From contig NW_026262659.1 in the NCBI RefSeq assembly GCF_021869535.1, forward strand, positions 1-64,000: a stretch of 64,000 bases of DNA. The letters run 5' to 3'. The number at the start of each line of letters is the position of its first letter. Position 1 is the stretch's first letter. This DNA is from Mytilus californianus (taxonomy: Eukaryota; Mollusca; Bivalvia; Mytilida; Mytilidae). The notes under the pieces are model-generated. The model was given only the letters and a program-made list of their open reading frames with translations, did no database searches and had not been told where the DNA came from. Of this stretch, positions 12,635 to 21,790 are shown one piece after another. The position numbers and the translations under genes were made by a program.

Positions 12635-12942
12635 TATGTGCTGATTCATACCAGTGAAGACTAAATTTGAAGGTCCAGACAAGTTGACAGGTTGAGACTG
12701 GTAAAGACTGAGTCGAGACTGGTTGAGACAGGTCGAGACTGGTCGAGCCTTGGTTGAGACCATTTCAGACTACACCAAGATCATCAAGTACTGAATCAGA
12801 CTAATTAAGTAAAGTCAAGACCTAGTCGAGTACAATTAAGTACAGTTAAGTACTGTCGAGACAATGTCGAGTAAAATGTGTGCTCGACTTTACTGGTCGA
12901 GCACAAAAACTGGTCTTTTCAGACTCTGAGCAGTTTGTAGTG
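12635..12942 (-). repeat. Right inverted terminal repeat of the CACTA-like element
   Basis: Reverse complement of 7208-7536, ending GCAGTTTGTAGTG immediately before the ATA duplication. It contains GGTCGAGACTGG-like motifs in series. Confidence 0.85.
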
Positions 12943-12945
12943 ATA

Positions 12946-13534
12946 TATGACTACACAGTTAGATTTGTTATTCTCATCAGATTTTGTCAAATGTCTTATC
13001 GTTTGTAGTTGTAAATCTTGTTTTTTTCTGATGTATTCATGTGTTATGGTAAAGATAATTAATCACCCAGTTTATTTATTAGATTTTAGTTTGGGTCAAC
13101 TAAATTTATACGATATATTTGGTTTACAGTTTGATTTAGAAGAAACACCTACATAGCTAGATAATACAATTATTTATCTAATTACTACCACAATTTTATA
13201 TTAATTAGTATTGTAATTTTTATTGTTATTAATAAATGTTATATGAGTATTACAAACCTAATCTTGAATTCTATCCTAATTCTATCCTATTTTGGGGAAA
13301 TTTTTAGAAATTCAAATGTGACATCACTTTGTGCGTTGATTTCCTTGGCTAACTCGGCTGTAAATTTTTATGTGCTGGTTTATGTTGTTTTATGTATCCG
13401 TTTTTATTCTGTAGTTAGTCACCACTTCGGTGTTATCATGTATATCTATTATATAGTCATTTTTATAAATTTACTGTGCAAAAGTATGAATTATTCTAAA
13501 TACTAAGGATTTTCTTATCCCAGACATATAACCT
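12946..13534. other. Unassigned stretch right of the CACTA-like element
   Basis: The first ~17 bases continue the family D sequence interrupted by the element. Beyond that I see two AT-rich open frames (12947-13156 and 13243-13506) with no recognisable domain and no splice or codon signature that would support them. Confidence 0.3.
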
Positions 13535-13712
13535 TAGCCGAATTTGGTACAACTTTTTGGAACTTTTGGTCCTCAATGCTCTTGAACTTTGTACTTGTTT
13601 TGGCTTTCGAACTTTTTTGATCTGAGCATCACTGGTTAGTCTTGTGTGGACGAAATGCGCGTCTTGCGTATTAAATTTTAAACCTGGTACCTTTTGTTAG
13701 CTATTATTCGTA
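13535..13712 (+). repeat. Dispersed repeat with the GAAATGCGC module (family C)
   Basis: Contains GCATCACTGGTTAGTCTTGT followed by GGACGAAATGCGCGTCTTGC and AACCTGGTACCTTTTG. The same module in variant form occurs at 40915-40985 and 45440-45530, and in reverse inside every 540-bp satellite unit. I recognise it as a widespread bivalve dispersed sequence, possibly a SINE 3' domain. Confidence 0.65.
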
Positions 13713-13807
13713 TGTTTCTCTGTCCTATATGTTCTCCCATTTATTTGTATTGTAGTCCTGTCATGTAATGTTGTCATTTTAATGTTATATTTAACATTGC
13801 CATAAAA

Positions 13808-14075
13808 GAGGGAGGTTTGGCTAGCCACAAAACCATGTTCAACCCACCATTTTTTTCTTAAAATGTCCTGTACCAAGTCAGGAAAATGGCCATTGTTATA
13901 TTATAGTTCGTTTCTGTGTGTGTTACATTTTAATGTTGTGTTTCTGTTGTGTCGTAGTTCTCCTCTTATATTTAATGTGTTTCCCTCAGTTTTAGTTTGT
14001 AAACTGGATTTGTTTTTTTCTCAATCGATTTATGAATTTCGAACAGCGGTATACTACTGTTGCCCTTATTAAGAT
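13808..14075 (+). repeat. Family F dispersed repeat, copy 1
   Basis: Family F carries GAGGTTTGGCTAGCCACAAA, CACCATTTTTTTCTTAAAAT, GTCCTGTACCAAGTCAGG and, at the end, GCGGTATACTACTGTTG. Other copies are at 56508-57690 (three tandem units) and 58790-59032, with reverse copies at 33259-33470 and 37114-37420. Confidence 0.7.
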
Positions 14076-14324
14076 TCAGTATACCAAGGAACTCCATAAA
14101 TTCAATTTTTGTTAAAATTTGGACCAACTTGAAAATTTGGCCAAAAATCAGAAATCTTAAGACATGTTTGGATTCAGTATATCTAAATACCATCAGAATA
14201 CAATTTTAAAAAAAAAATATTAAGATTAGTAAGATTAATTTTGGACCTTAATGTGGACCAATTGGTAAACCAGACACATAATCCAAAATCTTAATTACAT
14301 GGTTAGATCTAGTTTATCAAAAAA
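14076..14324 (+). repeat. Family D units
   Basis: Two or three ~100-base units with TTTTGGACCTTAATGTGGAC and CATGGTTAGATCTAGTTTAT blocks lead directly into family E copy 2, as in the 6.1-6.3 kb region. Confidence 0.6.
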
Positions 14325-15256
14325 TTTGTAAGGGTTCCGCGGAACCCAATGTCTCTCCTACTTTTGCTGTTGTCTATGTTTTCAGAGTGAATGTAGGATA
14401 GCTATGTCTCGCTTTTGCGACAAAAGTCGCAGGCTCAACAAAAATGGGGAAAAAATTATTAAAATTTTTCCTCTAGATACTATCTTTTGATTGTAAGAAA
14501 CTTCTGTCCAAGTTTGGTAAAAATCCAGGATGGTTTATGAATCTAATAAATGTTTTAAAAACTTTAACTGCAGACTGTATGTAATGTTAACTTGAAGAAA
14601 AACTAAGTCCATTTATAAGTAATATAAGGAAAAACAGGAAATAAATTTTTACAAAATTTCCTTCTAGATACTAGCTTTCGATCATAAACAAGCTTCTGTC
14701 CAAGTTTGGTGCAAATCCAGGGTAGTTTAAGAAAGTTATTAAAATTTCAAAAACTTTAACCACAGAGTGAATGTAATGTTAACTGGCAGAAAAACAAAGT
14801 CCATTTATGAGTAAAATACAGATTAAAAGGATTTTTTTTTTACAAAATTTACTTCTGGATTCTATCTTATGATATCATAAACAAGCTTCTGTTCAAGTTT
14901 GAAGGAAATCCAGGATAGTTTAAGAAAGTTGTTAAAATTTCAAAAACTTTAACCACAGAGTGAATGTAATGTTAACTGGCAGAAAAACAAAGTCCATTTA
15001 TGAGTAAAATACGGATAAACAGGAATTTTTTTTTACAAAATTTACTTCTGGATACTATCTTATGATCATAAACAAGCTTCTGTCCAAGTTTGGTAGAAAT
15101 CCAGGATAGTTTAAGAAAGTTATTAAAATTTCAAAAACTTTAATCACAGAGTGAATATTTGTGGACGCCACCGGTGATGCCAGACAACAACGACAACGCC
15201 GGAATGTAGGATCGCTATGTCTCGCTTTTGCGACAAAAGTCGCAGGCTCGACAAAA
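14325..15256 (+). repeat. Family E composite repeat, copy 2
   Basis: Opens with the perfect 16-bp palindrome GGGTTCCGCGGAACCC at 14332-14347, followed by a first closing-type module at 14390-14450. About four ~190-base units follow. A terminal module at 15165-15256 includes the stem-loop GCGAC-AAAA-GTCGC at 15230-15243. Confidence 0.8.
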
Positions 15257-15660
15257 ACTCCAAGAATTTTATTTTTGTTGAAATCAAATAAAGTTTAGTT
15301 TGGGACCCGTTTGGACCTTAATGTGGACCAATTTGATAATTGGGCCAAAAATCAAATATCTGAATACACAGTTAGCAGTCTACACAATATACTTTTGAAT
15401 CTAAAGGCCCAAAGCTAAATTTTAAGAAAATTGTAGTTAAAGATTATATTGGCCTGTGGAGATGATTTTTACAGGCCAGAAAGAAGTTTTATAAACCTGG
15501 GATGGTGGGCCTGTGATTGTTTGCGAAGATCAGGTTTGATCCAGCGTATACCAAAGAATATGAATTAATTCAATTTTTGTTGAAATGAATAATAAATTTA
15601 ATGTTTGACCCAAAATCAAAATCTAAATACATTTTTATATTCAGCATACCAATAAAAGCC
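15257..15660 (+). repeat. Family D units, including the paralogous empty site
   Basis: Holds GGACCTTAATGTGGACCAAT and related blocks. The segment 15344-15375 aligns without gaps (26 of 31 bases) to the two flanks of the CACTA-like element joined with one ATA copy, so it serves as a paralogous empty site. Confidence 0.7.
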
Positions 15661-15960
15661 CTTGAATTTGTTTTTTATGCCCAGCCTAGGGGCATAATGT
15701 TTTTTGGTCTATGCGTCCGTTCATCCTTCTGTTCGTTCGTATGTCCCTCTTCAGATTAAATTTTTTTGTCAATATAGTTTATGATATGAAGTTGAAGTCC
15801 AATCAACTTGAAACTTAGTACACATATGCATGTTCCCTATGATCTATCTAGTTTAAATGCCAAAGAGTTTTGACCCCGATTTCGCGGTCCACTGAACATA
15901 AAAATGATAGTTGGTAGTACACATCTTTGTATTCTGGACACATTCTTGCTTTTTTTTTAA
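15661..15960 (+). repeat. Family G dispersed repeat
   Basis: Characteristic phrases are GGGGCATAATGTTTTTTGGT, GTCCAATCAACTTGAAACTT and TTCGCGGTCCACTGAACATA. I recognise this as a common mussel repeat. There is no open frame of note. Confidence 0.6.
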
Positions 15961-16715
15961 AAATCAAACTTAATTTTGGACCCTTTGGACCTTAATGTGG
16001 ACAAATTAGGAAGCCAGGTCCATAATCTGAAATTTTAATTACATGGTAAGATTCAAAGAACCCCAAAAAATCAATTTTTGTTAAAATAGAATAAAGTTTA
16101 ATATGGACCCTGTGGACCAATTTAAAGGTAAAAAATCCAAAATCTAACAACATGGCTAGATTCAGCATATATTAAAGATCCCCAAAAATTTAAAACCCCA
16201 TTGAAATTGCTCAAGAAATAAGCAAAAATGTTAAAAAAGAATTGTTTTCAGCTCCTTTTCAACCCTCAAAATCATTCCTACCATTCCTTTTTTGTTATGG
16301 AACCTGTTGTACAATTTCATAAAGATCCATAGACTTTTGCTCAAGTTATGTTCCCCAAACATGAAAATCCTAGTTTTTGCCTCTATTCCTAAATGGTTTG
16401 GGCCATCACCCCCAAATTCAATCATAACCTTTATTTTGAAGTTTGGAACAATTTCAGAAGAACATTCACTTATACATCAGTTTTTGTCCTGAAATAAGAA
16501 AAATACTTGTTTTTGGCCCCTTATTCCTAAACAGTTAGGACAATAACCCCCACCCCCCTCTCCATTTTAATCTCTAGCTTTCTATTGTGGTATGGGACCT
16601 TGTGTGGTCTATTTCATAGAGATCCATACATTTATACTCGAGTTATTGTCTGGAAACCAAATGACCTCGGACGACGACACTGACAAGGCGATAACATTAT
16701 ACAACCGCATTAATT
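15961..16715 (+). repeat. Family D units followed by family H repeat
   Basis: Family D blocks continue to about 16200. From 16200 two related ~270-base units follow (TATTCCTAAATGGTTTGGGC and TATTCCTAAACAGTTAGGAC), ending in ACCTCGGACGACGACACTGA. The GAC-rich end resembles the ends of families E and J. Confidence 0.6.
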
Positions 16716-16933
16716 TAGAGGTTGCATGAAAGCAGGTAGAGTCAGATGCATCGAGATGTATCTTCAAGACACAAGCTTTACCCTGTTTTATAGAATAAAA
16801 ATTAAACTATAAAAATAAATAATACAACTTATGATTCCCATTAATATGAGTCAAATGGCTGTGAAATGAAAATTCCAATGGAGACATTTACTTAGCAAAA
16901 AAAAAAATGCATCTACTGTACATGTACATGCAG

Positions 16934-17114
16934 CTGTAGCCTTTTGCTAAAGATGTTCATTGCCAGCATGATTTTCTGTTCTGCTAATCCACCAATCGTC
17001 TATGGAACTTTGCTGTATTATGCATACCAGTGGATTGAGAAAAGTGCAGCAGATTTTACAACAATACATGCTGACTGTCACCATGCTCAAACCAGTGAAT
17101 TTGCATTTCATTGA
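16934..17114 (+). CDS. Possible terminal exon of an unidentified membrane protein
   Basis: A 59-codon open stretch follows an AG (16932-16933) in a CATGCAG context and ends in TGA at 17112-17114. The translation includes MFIASMIFCSANPPIVYG, a hydrophobic likely membrane segment, then LLYYAYQWIEKSAADFTT and a His/Cys-rich end. Residue use is balanced and unlike the Lys/Asn/Ile-rich noise frames nearby, which is the main reason to list it. The polypyrimidine tract is weak, no partner exon is visible among the flanking repeats, and I do not recognise the family. It may be chance or a retained fragment. Confidence 0.22.
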
Positions 17115-17639
17115 TACACAAAACTTCAAGTCTCACTCTGTTGAAAAAATTAAAATCATCATTATAAACAACTTATATACAATTAAAAGAAATACTGTAG
17201 AAGGTTCTATTTGTACATGTATAACAACAACACTTTAAGGAATGCTCCAGTAATTTATTGAGATCAACATGTTTTGATGGCTAGACCACCTTCATTAGGA
17301 TAAAAACAAATAATAAAATCCTGCTGATGTACAAAATCAGGTTGAGAAATTAAAACCTCACAATCTTGCTATGGTGAGTAACGATATAAATAGCAATTGA
17401 AAGAGAAAGTGAAAGTAAGTTAGTATATATGGAAGTAAACTATAAAAAAAAAAATATAATGTTTTTGTTGTTAAAATGTTTTTTAAAATTATTCTGCCAT
17501 CAGTGTGTTAGCACTCTTGCACAGTGGAACGAATAATAGAATTATTATCAGTTGTGTTCTGTGTAAACTTTGTATTCAATTAATGTCTTTATTTCCAAAT
17601 ATCATGAAGATAGACAACATTTCATTACAATTTAGACTG
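17115..17639. other. Unassigned stretch
   Basis: AT-rich sequence with an AATAAA-type hexamer near 17310. Nothing else is recognised. Confidence 0.25.
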
Positions 17640-18110
17640 GCTTCCCTTAGCCAGAGGTACTACTCTCAACGTGTCTGGATTGCTGTAAAAGAGGGACGAA
17701 AGATACCAGCTGAAAGGACAGTCAAATTCATAAATCGAAAATAAACTGACAACGACATGGCTAAAAACGAAAAAGACAAACAATAGTACACATGACACAA
17801 CATAGAAAACTAAACAATAAGCAACACGAACCCCACTAAAAACTAGGGGTGATCTCAGGTGCTCTGGAAGGGTAAGCAGATCCTGCTCCACTTGTGGCAC
17901 CTGTCGTGTTGCTCATGTTATAACAAATCTGGTAAATAGTCTAATTCGGTAGGTCACATTCATGAAAGGGAAGGGGATTGTAGTTACAACGTAAGAAACG
18001 TATCCGATATCAACTGTGAAATGGTTATTCCATAACGGTCAACCAACTCGTGATGGCGTCTGTAAAATTTACGAAGGGATGATTTCAACTTCATGGAAGG
18101 GGGGATTTTC
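17640..18110 (+). repeat. Family I dispersed repeat
   Basis: Contains CAGAGGTACTACTCTCAACG, GGACGAAAGATACCAGCTGA, ACAACGACATGGCTAAAAAC and GGGTAAGCAGATCCTGCTCC. Pieces of the same family occur in both orientations at 47575-48010. I recognise it as a common mussel repeat. Its short open frames are not credible genes. Confidence 0.7.
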
Positions 18111-18454
18111 TATTTATCTATTTTTACTTCATTATAAAGCCAGGATATACATGTATATTCATTTTCTATAGTGCTTCTTAATAAGGTGCTAAATATAATA
18201 TAATGTGCCAACATACACATGATACAGGTAGTCTAGCTATGACTGCAATTTTATGAAACATTTGTTTAATGATTTAATTAAATGAAAATGATGAATGTCT
18301 TGTGTGTGTTGTATAAAATGTGAGTTTTACTGTGTTTGTTTGTATTTTTCATTGGTATTATATATAGTGACCGTATATTGGGCATTTTTGGGAAGGTTGA
18401 CACATGGTTGAAATCTTACAAAACATGTTTAAACCCACCACAATTTTTAATTCT

Positions 18455-18570
18455 AGTCAAATCGGCACCTGGTTAAATCGGCACCTGGTCAAATCGGCAC
18501 CTGGTTAGGCTGGTATAGTCAAATCGGCACCTGGTTAAATCAGCACCTAATGTAGTCATTTCGGCACCCA
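18455..18570 (+). repeat. CGGCACC terminal minisatellite, left
   Basis: About six units of TCAAATCGGCACCTGGT or close variants, in two spacing classes. The mirror copy at 19790-19890 is more diverged. Confidence 0.8.
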
Positions 18571-19335
18571 TGTAAAATATGTGGAATATGCCTATTTTTT
18601 TCATTAAAATGAAGGTGTTATCTACAAATATTGACTTTAAAACATCTTTGTGGATTTTAATATGTTTTTTTGTTGTTGTTCAACTTAATATGTCTTCAAG
18701 GTATTGGATATTTGTTATGCATGTTTTGAACAGTTGAGATCTTGCATGGCTGTTGGTTTTAATGCTGTTTAAACCTTCCTGACAGGGAAATGTAGGTATA
18801 AGAATTATTCATTTTGTCCGTTTTATTTAGAGATGAATATTTTGCATGCTCTTTGGTTCATGGTTAATTGAACTTTATAAAAGTTCCAACTTTTAGTTGA
18901 AGGGGATGTCACCCGTATTACAGGTTCTGTGCTACCAGCCTGAACATTTTTCACACTGTATTGCCTCTTGTCTTGGCCTAACTACTTTGGTATACTTAAT
19001 ACAGCCGTCGTCTGACATTGTGATAGTGATGAGGGGGGCTCATAGTTTTCCCTTTTATTGGTTCTAATTTTCTCATGATTTAATAACAGCTTGGGTAATG
19101 GCTTTATTGTTTCTTATTTAAGTTTTTGAAGAAAAAACATCAATAACTACCTGTTTAGAGTTAAAACAACAAACATGTTAATTGTTTAATTGATAAAAGT
19201 TATTACTTAATTAATTAAAAAGAAAACTAATCAAAACATCAGTCAAAGAATGTTGAGAAAACTTCAAACAAATTAACTTATGTATTCTAACTGCTTAATG
19301 ATTAACATGTGATGATTTTTTTTTATCGATTTAAT

Positions 19336-19674
19336 CACAGGCACTCGTCTCAGAAAAAAATTCCTATATACCTTTAAATAACAAAACGTACTTAACTCAC
19401 GATTTAAAAAATGTCAGCCGGAGATTGACATACTTGGGTAGGATTGCTATGGATGATTCCGACAACAAAAGTAGGCGTGTTATACACCATTGTGAAGATA
19501 AATCAATTTAGATTTACGACATAACAAGTTTTAGTGGGGTTGACAGCCGAGAAATTGGCATATAACGGAATTTCGCACCGGCTGACATTTTTCTAAATCG
19601 CGAGTTAAGTACCTTGTGTTATCATGGTTATATAAAGGTATATAGGAATTTTTTTTCTGAGACGAGTGCCTGTG
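19336..19674. mobile_element. 339-bp MITE with perfect 8-bp target-site duplication
   Basis: Inverted termini of about 85 bases begin CACAGGCACTCGTCTCAG and include TTCCTATATACCTTTA and ATGTCAGCCGG. The flanks GATTTAAT at 19328-19335 and 19675-19682 are identical. An 8-bp duplication is typical of hAT elements, and is also known for P and Merlin. The interior has no coding capacity. It lies inside the 1.45-kb element and is therefore younger. Confidence 0.88.
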
Positions 19675-20010
19675 GATTTAATTGATGAAATAAATCCCAC
19701 CTAAATTTTGTTAAACCTAATTAGAAATTGAGTTTATACATATGAATAATTATTTATATTATATCAATTATTATCTGATGCAGATTTGACTTTGAATAGT
19801 GCTGATTTGACTTTAAATAGATGCCGAATTGACCAGGTGCCGATTTAACCAGGTGACGATTTGACTTTTTCTTTAGGTGCCGATTTAACTTGTATCCCAC
19901 AATTTTTTGTCTGTCCGATCAGAAGCCTCTGGTCTTTGTCAGTCTTGTATGATAGTTTTTAATTTTGGTTCATTTATGTGGCATGTGTATGTTTTGGAGT
20001 TTAGTGTGAC

Positions 20011-20825
20011 GTCCATTTTGGCTAAACTATCACACACTTTTGTTTTGCCCGCCTCTGGATTTGCGATATTTGACATGTCTGATGTCTATGCCAATAACTA
20101 ACAGTTCACTTCAATACACCTTATAGCTATTCCCGGCTGACCCTAGAATCTGTCCCACTTGAATTATTGACGTCAATCGTCATACAACATTGTACAACAA
20201 TCACTTTTACATTTTGCGTCAAATATTTTGTATTAGGTCAAAATTTTACTGGAACCTGTGTGTAGTACAGTAATGGTGGACAAATAGCGATAAGGTATAT
20301 GGTTACATAAAGACTATAGACTTTACAAAAGTGAAGTTCCCAAACTTCTTTCCCCTCCTTGTTTATCTTTTTTGGTACCTTCTCATGATCAGTTCTTGTC
20401 ACTAATATTACATGTAGTGAGGCTGCAAAAGTCACAATGGGTGTGTATTTTGAGGTGTAAAAAGCTCCACGTGGACATTAGTCATTAAAAAATTATCATA
20501 CATACATGTACTATAAATCATTTTCATATGAAAATATACGAACAGCCGACTGATCTTGAAATGTTTATTCCCTGCATCTAAAAATTATAGCTCAGACGAT
20601 CACCTAGTCTTCTTTTAAATTGTCTACAGTTATAATTCGCAGATATACAAGCTCCATGTTGTTCCTCTCAGATCCAATCATGAAACTTATTCAACTTATG
20701 TGATTGCATCCAAAGGGAAATAACTCGAAATGGTATTACAATGTACTAAAAGATGGCTAGCAGAACCGATCTCAAATTACGACAATGCGTTTTAGCTATA
20801 AAAAAATCAGAGAGGGGGTATAACA
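20011..20825. other. Unassigned stretch
   Basis: No gene or named repeat. A short open frame on the minus strand (20238-20435) shows no domain. Confidence 0.25.
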
Positions 20826-21320
20826 ATTTACATTTATTTCCCGTGCCTGAGTGATATATGAGTTTGTTTACCCAAGAAAAATCATATTTCACGAGGGCAT
20901 TGCCCGAGGGAAATATGACTTTTCGAGGGTGAACAAATCTTCATATCTCACGAAGCCAAGGGAATTAAATGTTTTATTCCACTGCCTATACTTTTTTTTT
21001 ACTTCTGAATATAAAATTTACATGATTGTTTTCTTATTCGTTTTGTTTAACTAAACACAACATACACAATGATAATGAGTACTGCTTTAAAGTTAATTAA
21101 TTAATTATTTATTCTATTCTATTTGTTTTTAGATTTGAAATATTTTTTTAAATAAACCCTATCAAAATAATTTATTTAAACACTAATCGCAGGTAACGTC
21201 GCATAAGGCAATCCCGACGTTCAGAGGGGAATATGAAGTTTTGTTCGACATCACGTGTGATAGTTTCAACCAATCAAATGTTGATTTCGCTATCAAAATC
21301 AATATGCAGTGGAATAACAA
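20826..21320. repeat. Palindromic repeat cluster
   Basis: A near-complete palindrome at 20848-20956 has arms with ATATGAGTTTGTTTACCC and GGGTGAACAAATCTTCATAT and a GGGCATTGCCC centre. To its right, TTATTCCACTGC at 20974-20985 and its complement GCAGTGGAATAA at about 21305-21316 bracket a 340-base segment, possibly a second small inverted-repeat element. Confidence 0.55.
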
Positions 21321-21790
21321 CATTTATTATAAAATACAAGTCATGGTTTCTAAATTCTAATTCAAAGCCAATTACAAATTGTAAATAAATCATGTACTCC
21401 TTGATAGTATCAATTATTGCATAGACATGTATAATGTAAGGGAATGACCATTCAACTTTAAAGGAATAAAGAGGTGGAGATGGGGGTATTTGGGTGTAAT
21501 GTTTTTTTTCTTAAAAAATATATTCTGATCCCCAATATGATAGCTACAAGTACGTTGAAGCTAAACAGTAACAAAACATGATTGTTTAATTTCAGTTCAA
21601 TTGTCAGAATGCAATTTAAGATCAGCAACCATAAATTACATTTATCAAAAAATTGTTGACTCCTGTCAGCAAATATTAAAAATAGAGTTTGTTTCGCAAA
21701 AAACTTACGATTAAGATTGATCGTAAGTCATGAACAATTCAGTATACTTACAAAGTTTTTTTTGTGAAACTGACTCCTGGCTTGTATAAT

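Larger units (their letters stand above)
7208..12942. mobile_element. CACTA-like (EnSpm/CMC) non-autonomous element
   Basis: The element starts CACTACAAACTGCTC and ends with the reverse complement GAGCAGTTTGTAGTG. The direct flanks are ATA at 7205-7207 and ATA at 12943-12945, a 3-bp target-site duplication. The first ~330 bases and last ~310 bases are near-identical inverted repeats, rich in short TCTCGACC/GGTCGAGA subterminal motifs. CACTR ends, 3-bp duplications and clustered subterminal repeats are known hallmarks of CACTA elements. The interior holds two oppositely oriented arrays of a ~195-bp repeat and a ~540-bp spacer. No transposase reading frame is visible, so mobility would have needed an enzyme from elsewhere. 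Superfamily assignment rests on ends and structure only. Confidence 0.8.
18449..19896. mobile_element. 1.45-kb inverted-repeat DNA element with 11-bp duplication
   Basis: The ends carry inverted series of AAATCGGCACCTGGTTAAAT-type units (18455-18570 forward, 19790-19890 reverse). The flanks CCACAATTTTT at 18438-18448 and 19897-19907 are identical, consistent with a target-site duplication of 9 to 11 bases. Inverted ends, subterminal repeats and that duplication length fit a Mutator-like or other cut-and-paste element. No transposase is visible, so it would be non-autonomous. Superfamily is uncertain. Confidence 0.65.
18400..20010 (-). repeat. Older family A/B-type repeat split by an insertion
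   Basis: The left part ends AAACATGTTTAAACCCACC at about 18421-18439. The right part resumes GTCTGTCCGATCAGAAGCC, then TCTTGTATGATAGTTTTTAA, then TTAGTGTGACGTCCATT. The reverse complement of 43250-43300 has the two halves adjacent (CATGTTTAACCCCGCCACA, then GTCCCAAGTCAGGAACC), so 18449-19896 is a later insertion. Confidence 0.65.
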
